A DNA stretch of 64,000 bases from Actinomadura sp. J1-007. Lineage in GTDB: Bacteria > Actinomycetota > Actinomycetes > Streptosporangiales > Streptosporangiaceae. Shown one piece after another: positions 1 through 8,567 of this stretch. The translations under genes were made by a program, and so were the position numbers. Numbering within the stretch: position 1 is the first letter of the stretch; every line of letters begins with the position of its first letter. The notes under the pieces were generated by a model that was not told the DNA's origin, did not search any database, and saw only the letters and a list, made by a program, of their open reading frames with translations. The stretch spans positions 62,001 to 126,000 of the forward strand of contig NZ_WING01000003.1 in assembly GCF_009793335.1 (NCBI RefSeq), read 5' to 3'.

Positions 1-1
1 C

Positions 2-553
2 GCGTTCTCGGCCTCCGCCCAGACCGCGTACACCGCCGTCGAGTCGCTGCGGGTCGGCGCCGAGGACACCCTGCTCGTCCACGCGGCGGCCGGTGGCGTC
101 GGCACCGTGGCCGTCCAGCTCGCCAGGATCCGCGGGGCCGCCGTCATCGGCACCGCCAGCCCGCGCAACCACGACTACCTGCGTTCGCTCGGGGCCCTCC
201 CGGTCGCCTACGGCGAAGGACTGGTCGAACGCGTACGGAAGGCGGCCCCCGGCCAGGTCACGGCCGCCCTCGACTGCGTCGGCGGCCCGGCGCTGGACGC
301 GTCGCTGGAGCTCGTCGCCGACCGGGGACGGATCGGCACCGTCACCGACTTCGACCGGGCGCCGGAGCTGGGGGTCTCAGCCATCAGCACGCAGCGTTCC
401 GCCGAACGCCTGGCCGAACTCGCCAACTGGTACGTCGAGGGCAAGCTGCGCGTGGAGATCTCGCACACGTTCCCCCTGGACCAGGCCGCCGAGGCACACC
501 GCCTGATGGACACCGGTCACGTACGCGGCAAGGTCGCGATCGTCGTCGACTGA
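2..553 (+). CDS. NADP-dependent quinone oxidoreductase, MDR family (5' end outside window)
   Basis: This is the C-terminal two thirds of a medium-chain dehydrogenase/reductase; the reading frame is open from the second base, so the start lies upstream of the window. The Rossmann dinucleotide-binding motif reads HAAAGGVGTVAVQLA, followed by an acidic/hydrophobic second strand, a DCVGG motif and the usual ending with a HRLMDTGHVRGKVAIVVD-like tail seen in quinone oxidoreductases that reduce enones or quinones with NADPH. No zinc-ligand region is visible in the part present. The family is clear but the substrate is not. Confidence 0.85.
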   Translation, partial: AFSASAQTAYTAVESLRVGAEDTLLVHAAAGGVGTVAVQLARIRGAAVIGTASPRNHDYLRSLGALPVAYGEGLVERVRKAAPGQVTAALDCVGGPALDASLELVADRGRIGTVTDFDRAPELGVSAISTQRSAERLAELANWYVEGKLRVEISHTFPLDQAAEAHRLMDTGHVRGKVAIVVD

Positions 554-635
554 CAACACGCCGGTTTCCGGGAACGGGCCCGACCGTGGCCCCGAGGTTT
601 CAGGCATGTCCGCCTCCGCCTCCGTTCCGGCCGGA

Positions 636-1349
636 TCAGGCTTCGTCCCGGCCGCCCGCGACAGCGCCGCTCGGCGACAGCCGGGCGCAGTGGCGGCAGA
701 GCCGGGCGGAGGCGGCGATCTTGGCGTGGCAGAGGAAGGTGAGCGCGCCGGCGAGCACGGTCATCGGCAGGTCGGACACCAGAAGCGAGGCGACGGTGAG
801 GGTGAGCGCGCTGATCGCCAGCGCGGTGGCGGCCGTGGTGCCGGTCCAGGCCATCACGGCGGGCAGCCGCCGCGGGGTGGGCACGCGCCGCGCGAGCGTG
901 CCGGTGGCGGCGAGGCACGCCGCGCCCAGCAGCGCGGTGGCGGCCGCCACGCCTCCCAGGTGCGCGGCCGCCGTCTGGACGAGCCCGGGGAGGCGGCCGT
1001 CGGCGGAGCCGTCCGTGATCTCCGCCAGGTTCCAGCAGGCGAACAGCAGCGGCACCAGGAGCGCGATGGCCCCGGCGGTGTGCCGGGTCTGCGCGATGGT
1101 GAGCTCGCGCTGGAAATGCGGGGCGAGCTCGGCGACCGTGCCGAACTCGCCGATGGCCTGACGGGTCGCCCGCTCACCGTACGCCTGCCCGCCCGGCTGC
1201 TCGGGCGACAGGTCCGCGGCGGCGTCCATGAGCCCTTCGCGCAGCTCACCGACCATCCGTGCCTTGGCCCGGGCGGGGCCGTGCAGCGCCGCGGACAGGT
1301 CGGTGAGGTACTCCTCGATCGGGTCGGCGCGGACGTGCGGCGCGGTCAC
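636..1349 (-). CDS. HAAS-domain (permease prefix) membrane protein, PadR partner
   Basis: The protein of about 237 residues starts with a soluble segment (EEYLTDLSAALHG to about residue 75) matching the HAAS/permease-prefix helical domain, which is usually paired with PadR repressors. Four to five hydrophobic helices follow (for example AGAIALLVPLLFACW and AAATALAISALTLTVASLLV), so it sits in the membrane. I chose the GTG whose last two bases overlap the TGA of the upstream padR gene (GTGA), which implies translational coupling. The HAAS domain is thought to interact with the cognate PadR; that link is family knowledge, not visible here. An upstream in-frame start would overlap padR by 70 bases and is less likely. 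Confidence 0.75.
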   Translation of the reverse strand: MTAPHVRADPIEEYLTDLSAALHGPARAKARMVGELREGLMDAAADLSPEQPGGQAYGERATRQAIGEFGTVAELAPHFQRELTIAQTRHTAGAIALLVPLLFACWNLAEITDGSADGRLPGLVQTAAAHLGGVAAATALLGAACLAATGTLARRVPTPRRLPAVMAWTGTTAATALAISALTLTVASLLVSDLPMTVLAGALTFLCHAKIAASARLCRHCARLSPSGAVAGGRDEA

Positions 1350-1687
1350 GTCGCGTTCCCCGGCTCGGGGGCGGGGTTCAGGACGGCGCCGATCGCGGTG
1401 GTGAACTCTCGCCACGCGGTCCGCTCGGTGGCCAGGCCGCGGCGGCCCGCGTCGGTGAGCTCGTAGCAGCGGCGCCGCCGTTCGCCCGCTGTCTGCCAGG
1501 TGCTGCGCAGCAGGCCGATCCGCTCCAGCCGGTTGAGCGCCGGATAGACGGTGCCCTTGCGCAGCTCCAGCGCTCCCTCGCTGCGTTCCTGGACCGCGGT
1601 GATGATCGCGTAACCGTGCAGCGGGCCGTCTTCCAGCACCGACAGCAGCAGCCCGTCCAGATGCCCCCGTACGGCGTCCGTCCTCAT
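1346..1687 (-). CDS. PadR family transcriptional regulator
   Basis: A 113-residue winged-helix repressor typical of the short PadR-s2 class. The diagnostic stretch LLLSVLEDGPLHGYAI is followed by GTVYPALNRLERIGLL (recognition helix) and the wing RRRCYELTDAGRRGL. I took the second of two nearby ATGs (MRTDAVRGHLDG), which gives the family-typical N-terminus; the first would add six residues. It is the first gene of a leftward pair with the HAAS membrane protein and is transcribed away from a small membrane-protein operon, so it probably controls both through the palindromes in the intergenic gap. Confidence 0.88.
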   Translation of the reverse strand: MRTDAVRGHLDGLLLSVLEDGPLHGYAIITAVQERSEGALELRKGTVYPALNRLERIGLLRSTWQTAGERRRRCYELTDAGRRGLATERTAWREFTTAIGAVLNPAPEPGNAT

Positions 1688-1691
1688 GGTT

Positions 1692-1744
1692 GGTAGCCTA
1701 CCCACCAGAAGTGACGGGTACGCTGCCTACCTATTGGCAGCCAA
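1692..1744. promoter_or_regulatory. Palindromic operator region between padR and the divergent operon
   Basis: Three inverted repeats crowd this short divergent gap. GGTAG-C-CTACC lies at 1692-1702. CTGCC and GGCAG arms lie at 1723-1727 and 1736-1740. TTGGC-A-GCCAA lies at 1734-1744 and overlaps the second. The half-site CCTAC recurs. The dense symmetry right upstream of padR makes it a good candidate PadR operator; no binding consensus was tested. Confidence 0.5.
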
Positions 1745-1765
1745 TCCTTTGGAAGGTTCCGTGCC

Positions 1766-2245
1766 GTGACCAAGCTGCTGTTGTCGGTCCATGTCCTCGC
1801 GGCGATCCTGGCGGTCGGGCCGATCGCCGTCGCCGCCTCGCTGTTCCCCCGCCACGCCACCGCCCCCGCGGCCCGGGAGGCGCGGCCGACCGTGTTCCTG
1901 CACCGGGTCTGCCGCGGCTACACCGTGGTGGGCATCGCCGTTCCGGTCTTCGGGTTCGCCACCGGCGCCCGGCTCGGCGTCCTCGGCGACGCCTGGCTGG
2001 TCGCCTCCATCGCGCTCACCGTCCTCGCGGCCGGCGTGCTGGCCCTGGGCATCCTGCCCGGCCAGCGGCGGCTGCTCTCCCTGACCGCGGCCCGCCGAAC
2101 GGCAGGCGGAACGGCCGGCGAGCCCGCCGGTGCCGAGCGCGCGGCGGCGCGGCGGCTGACCATGATCACCGGGGTCTTCAACCTGCTCTGGGCGGTCGTG
2201 GTGGTGCTGATGATCGTCCGTCCCGGCTCCACCACGGGAGCGTGA
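1766..2245 (+). CDS. Four-helix integral membrane protein (DUF2269-like)
   Basis: 159 residues with four hydrophobic helices: LLLSVHVLAAILAVGPIAVA at the N-terminus, one near residues 50-70, LVASIALTVLAAGVLALGIL, and NLLWAVVVVLMIV at the C-terminus. The layout and the N-terminal histidine resemble DUF2269-type small membrane proteins, whose function is unknown. Translation starts at GTG about 10 bases after GGAAGG. It is the first gene of an operon divergent from padR and is followed directly by a DUF3817-type membrane protein, so PadR control is likely. Confidence 0.65.
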   Translation: MTKLLLSVHVLAAILAVGPIAVAASLFPRHATAPAAREARPTVFLHRVCRGYTVVGIAVPVFGFATGARLGVLGDAWLVASIALTVLAAGVLALGILPGQRRLLSLTAARRTAGGTAGEPAGAERAAARRLTMITGVFNLLWAVVVVLMIVRPGSTTGA

Positions 2246-2250
2246 GCGCG

Positions 2251-2544
2251 ATGCGCACGCTGCGGATCGCCGCCGCCGCCGAGGCCGCCACCCTGCTGGT
2301 GCTGCTGGCCAACCTCGCCCTCGTGCACGCCCAGCCGGTCACCTCCCTCGGCGGGCCGCTGCACGGCACCGCCTACCTGGTCGCCATCGCCACCACGTGG
2401 CACGCCGCCGACGAGGGCGCGCGGGGAGCCGTATGGCGCGCACTCATCCCCGGCGTGGGCGGCCTGCTCGCACTGCGCCGGCTACAGCGCCGCTCACCGG
2501 CCGCCGAACCGGCGCCATCGGATCACACGATGAGGACCCCATGA
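2251..2544 (+). CDS. DUF3817 family membrane protein
   Basis: 97 residues. It has an N-terminal helix (AAAAEAATLLVLLANLAL), the GGPLHGTAYLVAI segment typical of DUF3817 proteins, and a short third hydrophobic stretch before a basic RRLQRR end. An alternative GTG start nine bases upstream would overlap the preceding TGA as GTGA. I preferred ATG because GGGAG lies about 11 bases before it. The role of the family is unknown. It lies between the DUF2269-like gene and the exported DJ-1 protein in one probable operon. Confidence 0.7.
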   Translation: MRTLRIAAAAEAATLLVLLANLALVHAQPVTSLGGPLHGTAYLVAIATTWHAADEGARGAVWRALIPGVGGLLALRRLQRRSPAAEPAPSDHTMRTP

Positions 2545-2587
2545 CCCCGCCACCGGCCCCCGCCAACCTCACCGAAGGAGTTACCGC

Positions 2588-3301
2588 ATGAACAGGCGTG
2601 ACGTTCTCCGCTCAGGCACGGTCGCCACGACCGGCCTCGGCTTCGGCGTGCTCGGCGCCGCGTCCCCGGCCTCGTCGGCGCCCCGCCCGCCCGGCAGGCT
2701 CCTGCGGGTGCACACCGTCCTGTACGACGGCGTGGAGGAGCAGGACTTCGCCGGCCCGGTGGAGACCTTCGGCATCGTCCCCCACGACCAGCACCCGATC
2801 AAGCAGAGCTTCGTGACCGCCGACGGCCCCCGCACGGTCACCACCGCCGCCGGGATCGACATCGCCGTCCGCACTCCGTGGTCGCCCCGTTCCGCGGACA
2901 TGATCGTCGTGCCCGGCGGTGGGCTGGGCCCCGGGTCCGCGGTGGCCGAGGAGATCCGCCGCGGCGTCCTGCCCAAAGCCCTGGCGGACGCCGCCGACCG
3001 CCCCGGAATGATCATCGCGTCGGTGTGCACCGGAGCCCTCCTGCTGGCCGCCGCGAAGATCACCGCCGGGCGGCCCTGCACGACCCACCACGCCGCCGTC
3101 AAGCTCCTCGAAGCCCAGGGCGGCAAGATCGTCGCGGCCCGGGTCGTCGACGACGGGAACCTGATCACCTCCGGCGGCGTCACCTCGGGCATCGACCTCG
3201 CCCTGTGGCTGATCGAACGCTTCTACGGCCCCCAGACGGCGCTGTACACCGAGCAGGTCCTGGAGTACGAACGGCGCGGCACCGTCTGGCGCTCCCGCTA
3301 G
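2588..3301 (+). CDS. Exported DJ-1/PfpI family protein with Tat signal
   Basis: 237 residues. The N-terminus has a twin-arginine signal (NRRDVLRSGTVATTGLGFGV, cleavage near SSA at about residue 30), so the protein is predicted to be exported folded. The rest is a DJ-1/PfpI domain: a VLYDGVEEQDFAGPVE start, VVPGGG, and the nucleophile elbow ASVCTGALLLA with a TTHHAA downstream, as in isonitrile hydratase-like and AraC-associated PfpI domains. An AAGGAG site lies eight bases before ATG. It closes the operon facing padR. The substrate is unknown; the Cys and His pair supports an enzymatic rather than purely structural role. Confidence 0.85.
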   Translation: MNRRDVLRSGTVATTGLGFGVLGAASPASSAPRPPGRLLRVHTVLYDGVEEQDFAGPVETFGIVPHDQHPIKQSFVTADGPRTVTTAAGIDIAVRTPWSPRSADMIVVPGGGLGPGSAVAEEIRRGVLPKALADAADRPGMIIASVCTGALLLAAAKITAGRPCTTHHAAVKLLEAQGGKIVAARVVDDGNLITSGGVTSGIDLALWLIERFYGPQTALYTEQVLEYERRGTVWRSR

Positions 3302-3366
3302 AGCGTCCAAGGAAGCCGGACATGGACGGCGCGCCTCGGGCCGGCATGTTCGCCGGTCCGCGTTCG

Positions 3367-3975
3367 TCAGTCCGCGTTCGGCTGGGCGCGCCGGGCGTAG
3401 GCGCGTGCGGCGCGGGCACGGTCGCCGCAGCGGATGGAGCACCAGTGGCGGCGGCCGTGGCGCAGCAGGTAGCGGTTGCACGGGGGCGAACCGCAGGCGG
3501 TGAGGCGCTCGGCATCGGGACCGGTCAGGAGGTCGGCCGCGTTGGCCGCGAGGGTCGCGAGGGCGTGGTCGAGGATCTCGTTGGTGGGGCAAGGGGTCGC
3601 GCGGTAGGGGCCGTCCTTCTCGTCCCAGTACAGCAGGGCGGCCGTGGGGGCCCGGCTCAACGCGTCGTTGACGGCGGACAGGGCCGCGGGCAGAGCGGGC
3701 AGCCCGGCGACGTGAGCGGCGAACAGGGCCTTGAGGTGTTCACGCAGCGAGCGCAACTGCGCCGCGCACATCTCCTGCACCCCGGCATCGGCCGGGGCGA
3801 GGCCGCGTTCGGTGAGCCACCGGTTCGTCGCCGCGGGGGTGCCGAGGAGATCGACGAAGTGCCCCGCGGGCAGCGCGATGGCGCTGTTGACGAAGTCGAG
3901 GGCGAGATGGTCCTCCGCCCCCGGCGCGGGCGGCAACGCGGACTCGGCGGTCAGGGGCTCGCTCATGGCTCTCAT
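3367..3975 (-). CDS. ABATE/CGNR zinc-finger transcriptional regulator
   Basis: 202 residues. The N-terminal ABATE domain begins LALDFVNSAIA. The C-terminus has the CGNR-type zinc finger, with CGSPPC, then NRYLLRHGRRHWCSIRCGDR and a basic tail RARAARAYARR; four cysteines are placed to hold one zinc. Such proteins are described as stress-induced regulators. Starts at MRAM or the internal MSEP nine bases later are equally possible, as neither has a strong ribosome site. It faces an MBL hydrolase across a gap with an 8-bp perfect inverted repeat and probably controls it. Confidence 0.85.
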   Translation of the reverse strand: MRAMSEPLTAESALPPAPGAEDHLALDFVNSAIALPAGHFVDLLGTPAATNRWLTERGLAPADAGVQEMCAAQLRSLREHLKALFAAHVAGLPALPAALSAVNDALSRAPTAALLYWDEKDGPYRATPCPTNEILDHALATLAANAADLLTGPDAERLTACGSPPCNRYLLRHGRRHWCSIRCGDRARAARAYARRAQPNAD

Positions 3976-4009
3976 GGTAGGGGTTGCACTCTTCCGTGAG
4001 AAGTCGTTA

Positions 4010-4046
4010 CCGTGCTTCACGGATAAGCCCCTTGTCATCCGTGAGG
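4010..4046. promoter_or_regulatory. Inverted repeats TCACGGAT/ATCCGTGA, candidate operator
   Basis: TCACGGAT (4017-4024) and ATCCGTGA (4037-4044) form a perfect 8-bp inverted repeat with 12 bases between. CCGTG-CTT-CACGG (4010-4022) overlaps the left arm, and a further CCGTGA lies just upstream. The right arm overlaps the GTGAGG ribosome site of the following gene. The site lies between the divergent CGNR regulator and the MBL hydrolase, so it is a natural autoregulatory operator. Confidence 0.5.
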
Positions 4047-4052
4047 TGTTGT

Positions 4053-4840
4053 ATGGCCGGTACCAGCGCGACCACCGAGCAGATCCCCGTCCGCGCCCTC
4101 GGCGGCCCGACCGCCCTCTTCGAGTACGGTGGCCTGCGGTTCCTGACGGACCCGACGTTCGACCCTCCCCGCGAGTACCGCGTGCCGGGCGGCCGGCTGA
4201 CCAAGGTGGCCCCCTCCCGCGCCGCACCGGACGACCTCGGCCGTATTGACGTGGTCCTGCTCTCTCACGACGAGCACCCGGACAACCTCGACGACGCCGG
4301 CCGGGCACTGCTCGCCGACGTCCCGCTCACCCTCACCACGCTCGGGGCGGGCGGCGTCTCGGGAACGGGGCCAAGGGACTGGCCGACTGGGAGCCGGTCG
4401 AGCTGGACCGTCCCGGCGGCGGCACGGTCACCGTGACGGGCGTGCCGGCCGTCCACGGGCCCGGCACGCGCGAGGAGGTCGAACCGATCACCGGCCAGGT
4501 CGTCGGATTCGTCCTGACCGGTGACGGCCTGCCCACGATCTACGTCAGCGGCGACAACGCCTCGCTCGACCTGGTCGGGCAGATCGCCGAACGGTTCGGC
4601 CCGGTGGACACCGCGATCCTCTTCGCCGGGGCCCCCCGCTTCACCGTCCTCTTCGACAACGCGCTCATCGTCCTCGACAGCGCCCAGGCCGCCGAGGCCG
4701 CCACGATCCTCGGCGCCCGCCGGGTGGTTCCCGTCCACTACGACGGCTGGGCGCACTTCACCGAGGGCCGTGACGAACTGCTGGCCGCCTTCACCGCCGC
4801 CGGGCTGGCCGACCGCCTGGACTTCGGCGACCCCCGCTGA
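4053..4840 (+). pseudogene. MBL-fold metallo-hydrolase (UlaG-like), single frameshift
   Basis: The first part reads MAGTSATTEQIPVRALGGP and carries the metal motif LLSHDEHPDNLD of the metallo-beta-lactamase fold. Near base 4345, in a GGGGCGGGCGGCG stretch, the frame is lost. The second part resumes in another frame from GRRLGNGAKGL through VPAVHGPGT, YVSGDN, ILFAGAP and VVPVHYDGWAHF to the end. Together they give a full-length (about 260 residue) UlaG/L-ascorbate-6-phosphate-lactonase-like hydrolase. One missing base explains the break. Substrate unknown. ATG follows GTGAGG by six bases. Confidence 0.75.
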
Positions 4841-5001
4841 CCGGGCGGCGTCGGCGGACCGGCGCCCGGCCCGCCGACGCCGCCCGAACCCGGCCTCCAT
4901 GATCTCCTCGGCCCCCGACGCCGCTCCCCCGACGCCCGCCGCACCGTCGCGATCGCGACGGTGGCGCCGTCCGGGCGGGTCTATCGAAGGAACACCCTCC
5001 T

Positions 5002-6270
5002 GTGACCAACACCGTGCCCGCCCGGACCGAGGACCTCTCCCATGCCCAGGTGCAGCGCCGCATCCTGATCGTCCTGGTCGCCGCCCAGGTCCTCAGCGGC
5101 GCTGGACTGGCGGCCGGGGTGGCGGTCGGCGCCCTGCTCGCGCAGGAGATGCTCGGCTCCACCGGCCTTGCCGGTCTGCCCAGCGCGCTGGGCACCGCCG
5201 GTTCCGCGCTGGCGGCCCTCGCCGTCGGGCGCCTCTCGCAAGCCCGCGGCCGCCGCCCCGGCCTCGCCGCCGGCTACCTGGCCGGTGCCGTCGGCAGCGC
5301 GGGCGTCATCGCCGCGGCCGTCGCCGGCAACGCCGTCCTGCTGTTCCTCTCGCTGTTCGTCTACGGCGCCGGTACGGCCACCAACCTGCAAGCCCGCTAC
5401 GCCGGAGCCGATCTGGCATCCCCCGCGCACCGCGCCAGCGCCGTGTCCACCGTGCTCGTCGCCACCACCCTGGGCGGCGTGGTCGGCCCCAGCCTCGCCG
5501 CACCCACCGGCGACCTCGCTCACACCCTCGGCATCCCCTACCTGGCCGGGCCGTTCCTTCTCGCCGGCGCCGCCTACGCGATGGCCGCCCTGATCCTGGC
5601 CATCTGGCTGCGCCCCGACCCGTTGCTGCTGGCCGGCGCCCTGGAAGCCGAACGCACCGCCGCAGAGGCGGCGCGGCCGGGCGACGCCGCCGGCCGGCCT
5701 GGGCCGGCGGTCGAAGGACACCGCTCCCTCCTGCTGACCGGCGCGCTGGTCATGGTGCTCACCCAGCTGGTCATGGTCGCGATCATGACGATGACCCCCG
5801 TCCACATGCACGACCACGGCCACGGCACCGGCGCCTCCGGCCTCGTCATCGCCGTCCACATCGCCGCGATGTACCTGCCCTCGCCCCTGACCGGCCGACT
5901 CGTGGACCGCCATGGCCGCCTCACGATCGCCGCCGCCTCCGGGCTGACGCTGCTCGCCGCCGGGATCGTCGCCGCCAACGCCCCCAGCGACTCCGTCACC
6001 CCGCTCGTGGCGGCCCTCGCGCTGCTGGGGCTGGGCTGGAACTTCGGCATCGTCGCCGGAACGGCGATCATCACCGACGCCGTTCCCCTGGCCGCCCGCG
6101 CCAGGACCCAGGGCCTGGTCGATGTCGCCATCGCGATCGCCGGCGCCACCGGCGGCATGGCCTCGGGCCTCGTCGTCGCCGCTGCCGGCTACCCGCTCCT
6201 TACCATCGGCGGCGGCATCCTGGCACTGGTCATCGTGCCGGCGGCCGTCGCCACCGCGCGCAGCCGATGA
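5002..6270 (+). CDS. MFS transporter
   Basis: 422 residues with about twelve hydrophobic helices. Helices 1-2 begin RRILIVLVAAQVLSGAG. The loop after helix 2 has VGRLSQARGRRPG, the MFS motif A region. A central cytoplasmic loop near residues 205-235 (LEAERTAAEAARPG) divides the halves, and the second half repeats motif A as GRLVDRHGRL. It is probably a drug or metabolite exporter. GTG start with GAAGG 11 bases upstream. Its 3' end overlaps by 82 bases the end of the convergent membrane-protein gene. Confidence 0.85.
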   Translation: MTNTVPARTEDLSHAQVQRRILIVLVAAQVLSGAGLAAGVAVGALLAQEMLGSTGLAGLPSALGTAGSALAALAVGRLSQARGRRPGLAAGYLAGAVGSAGVIAAAVAGNAVLLFLSLFVYGAGTATNLQARYAGADLASPAHRASAVSTVLVATTLGGVVGPSLAAPTGDLAHTLGIPYLAGPFLLAGAAYAMAALILAIWLRPDPLLLAGALEAERTAAEAARPGDAAGRPGPAVEGHRSLLLTGALVMVLTQLVMVAIMTMTPVHMHDHGHGTGASGLVIAVHIAAMYLPSPLTGRLVDRHGRLTIAAASGLTLLAAGIVAANAPSDSVTPLVAALALLGLGWNFGIVAGTAIITDAVPLAARARTQGLVDVAIAIAGATGGMASGLVVAAAGYPLLTIGGGILALVIVPAAVATARSR

Positions 6271-7040
6271 CCGGTCATCGCACGCCCCGCCCGAGCGGCC
6301 GCCTGTTCCCGGACGACCGGCGGGGCGGGGACGCGTTCAGGAGCGGGGCCTTCAGGGACCAGGATCTTGCCGGGGCCGCCGAACCTCGCGATCGCCTCGC
6401 GCAGGGCGTTGAGCTCGGACGGCTCCACGTCGTCGGCGAGTTCGACGACGTAGCGTTTGCCGCGCAGGCCGCGCGCGGGCGGCCTGCCGTTGACGACCAG
6501 GCCGTCCAGCAACGTCGGATGAGGCGCGTCCTTGATGGGATCGACGGGGAACAGCTCCACGTGCCTCCCGTCGGCGAAGCCGACCGCCGCGAGGCGCTTC
6601 CACTCCAGCCCGCCCTGGACGCGCCCGCCGAACACCGGCCACAGTCCTTCCGGGTCCACGGCCAGGCACGGAGCGAGCAGCCGTACGCGCACGTTCCGCC
6701 AGACCGCGAAACCGAAGAACGCCATCCAGGGCACCCAGATGACCACCGCCGTGACCCGTTCGCTCGTCGGCGCCGGGCCCTTGTTCCCGGCCGCGTTGAC
6801 CATGCCGGGGACGTCCGTTCCGAACAGCGCGTACAGCGGCGGACAGATCGTCAGGCCCAGCATCACGAACGCCACGAGCAGCAGGAACGGGCTCGCGATG
6901 ATCCACTGCGTGCGGCTCATCCGCCGCCACGACCGGCGGCTGAGCTCGCGGCGGCGTTCGCGTGGAATCCGCTTGATCGCGATCTGGAAAGCCTCGGGAC
7001 CGGGCCTGCGCGTTTTCCCCCGGTTGTCGGCGTTCGGCAT
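6189..7040 (-). CDS. Membrane protein of unknown function
   Basis: About 283 residues, not recognised. A basic N-terminus (RRPGPEAFQIAIKRIPRERRRELSRR) precedes two transmembrane helices (WIIASPFLLLVAFVMLGL and VTAVVIWVPWMAFFGFAVW). These are followed by a soluble domain with a PH-like alternation (LAVDPEGLWPVFGG, LEWKRLAAVGFADGRHVELFPV) and the end of an acidic/charged helix. The design, two helices plus a bacterial PH-like segment, recalls small actinobacterial membrane proteins of unknown role. The ATG chosen (MPNADN) avoids a long arginine-rich extension. Its last 27 codons overlap the convergent MFS gene. Confidence 0.55.
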   Translation of the reverse strand: MPNADNRGKTRRPGPEAFQIAIKRIPRERRRELSRRSWRRMSRTQWIIASPFLLLVAFVMLGLTICPPLYALFGTDVPGMVNAAGNKGPAPTSERVTAVVIWVPWMAFFGFAVWRNVRVRLLAPCLAVDPEGLWPVFGGRVQGGLEWKRLAAVGFADGRHVELFPVDPIKDAPHPTLLDGLVVNGRPPARGLRGKRYVVELADDVEPSELNALREAIARFGGPGKILVPEGPAPERVPAPPVVREQAAARAGRAMTGHRLRAVATAAGTMTSARMPPPMVRSG

Positions 7041-7224
7041 CCGGCACACGATATGGGACGAGACGGCCAGGTGGCGAGGGGTCACCAGGGCTTCGCCCGC
7101 ACGTCCCGCCCGGCCCGGCGCCCAGCCCGGCAGTTCGCGACCGGTGGGTACGGTCGAGCGCATTTCCGGGTCAGGTGCCGGCCGAGCGGGCGCGCGGGTT
7201 CAGCGCAGGGGCCTGGAGGCGCCG

Positions 7225-8401
7225 CTACGAGGACGGGCAGAAGACGGTCTCCATGGCCTTGCCCATGGCTTGGCCCGCCCCGGAGGTGTCCTTGCCGCTC
7301 AGGGTGGCCGACACCGCGAACTGGCGGCGGCCGTCTTCCGAGTAGAAGGTCATGGCGAGGAAGCCGGGGCCGTTCCCGCCCATGATGTAGAGATCGTCGC
7401 CGCAGACGCCGCGGGTCCTGTCCAGGGGCCGCCGATCACCGGGCGGCCGGTCGGTCAGGATTCGCTGGAGTTCCGGCGGCAGCAGCTTGCCCTGGGTGAA
7501 CGCCCGCTTGTACGCGCTGACGTCGTGCGCGGTGGACACCACTCCCCCGGCCGCCCCGGCGATGCTGGCGTTGAACCGGTCGACGTCGCGCGGCCTGCCG
7601 TTGGCGTCGGGGTAGTAGCCGTGGCCGTGCGGCCCCTTGATGCCTCCGGCGGCTTGAGGGGAAGGTACGTCTTGGTCATCCCGAGCGGGCCGAACAGGCG
7701 CCCGTGCAGTTCGGCGGCCAGGTCGTGGCCGGTCACCCTCTCGACGACCATGCCGAGAAGGGTGTAGTTGGTGTTGGAGTAGGACCACTTCTCGCCCGGT
7801 TCCCCGGTCCGGGGACGGGCGCGGCTCCACTTCACCAGATCGAGCGGCCGGTAGTGGGTGGTGAAGTCGAACACGTCGAACGAGGGGTCCTCTCCCTCGC
7901 TCCCGTCCGGGTTCGGCTTTCCGGCGTACCAGTCAGGAATTCCTGAGGTGTGCCGGATCATCTGCCGTACCGTGATCTCGCCGGCCCGTTCCACCAGGTC
8001 GTTCTCCGCCACCTCCGGCAGCAGGTCGGCGAGCTTGTCGTCCACGCCCAACCTGCCTTCCCCGACCAGTTGCAGCACAACGGTCGCCACCATTTCCTTG
8101 GTCTGCGACCCGATCCGGAAGCGGGAGTTCGCCGGTATTTTTCCGCCCTTGCCGCCCAGCAGCCGGGAGCCGGCGCTGCCCACCCCGATGGGTTTGCCGT
8201 CGACGTAGGCCCCGCCGACGGACCCCACTACGCCGTGGGCTTTGGCCAGATCCTCCATCGCCTTCTGCACGTTCCCGCCCGTATTCGCGCGGTGGGCGCC
8301 GGGTCGGCGGCGGCGGGCCAGGCCGAGGCCACCATCAGCATGGCGGCCCCGGCCGCCAGCCCCGCCCTCCTCAGCGGCCGACGAACGTTCTTCTGCGACA
8401 A
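7225..8401 (-). pseudogene. Secreted serine hydrolase / beta-lactamase-like (DD-peptidase family), two frameshifts
   Basis: A full class C beta-lactamase-like hydrolase can be followed across three frames. A TTG start after AAGGGAG opens a signal peptide (RRPLRRAGLAAGAAMLMVAS, cleavage near AAA-DP). Near 8290 the frame shifts, and the catalytic region follows: SQTK (Ser-x-x-Lys), VRQMIRHTSGIPDW and WSYSNTNYTLLG (Tyr-x-Asn). Near 7655 a second shift leads to GIKGPHGHGYYPDANG, TAHDVSAYKRAF and GGNGPGF. All catalytic motifs are present, so the gene is either recently broken or mis-sequenced. Likely a secreted D-alanyl-D-alanine carboxypeptidase or esterase. Confidence 0.75.
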
Positions 8402-8567
8402 GACGCGCTCCCTTTCGTGTTCCCCTCCGCGACCGAAGCAGCATGACTTCGGTACGGACCGCCGTGGTCCGCGCCTCCACCCAAGACGGAAGACCATTGC
8501 GGTGGCGTATGCGTTTTTCGATACGCCCGCGATACACGTGATCCGCGGCGTCCAACGAAGCGGATGG

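Noticed and set aside
606..1466. Long plus-strand frame opposite the padR/HAAS genes
   Set aside because: Gly/Arg/Asp-rich, no motif, antisense to two well-supported genes; a high-GC shadow frame.
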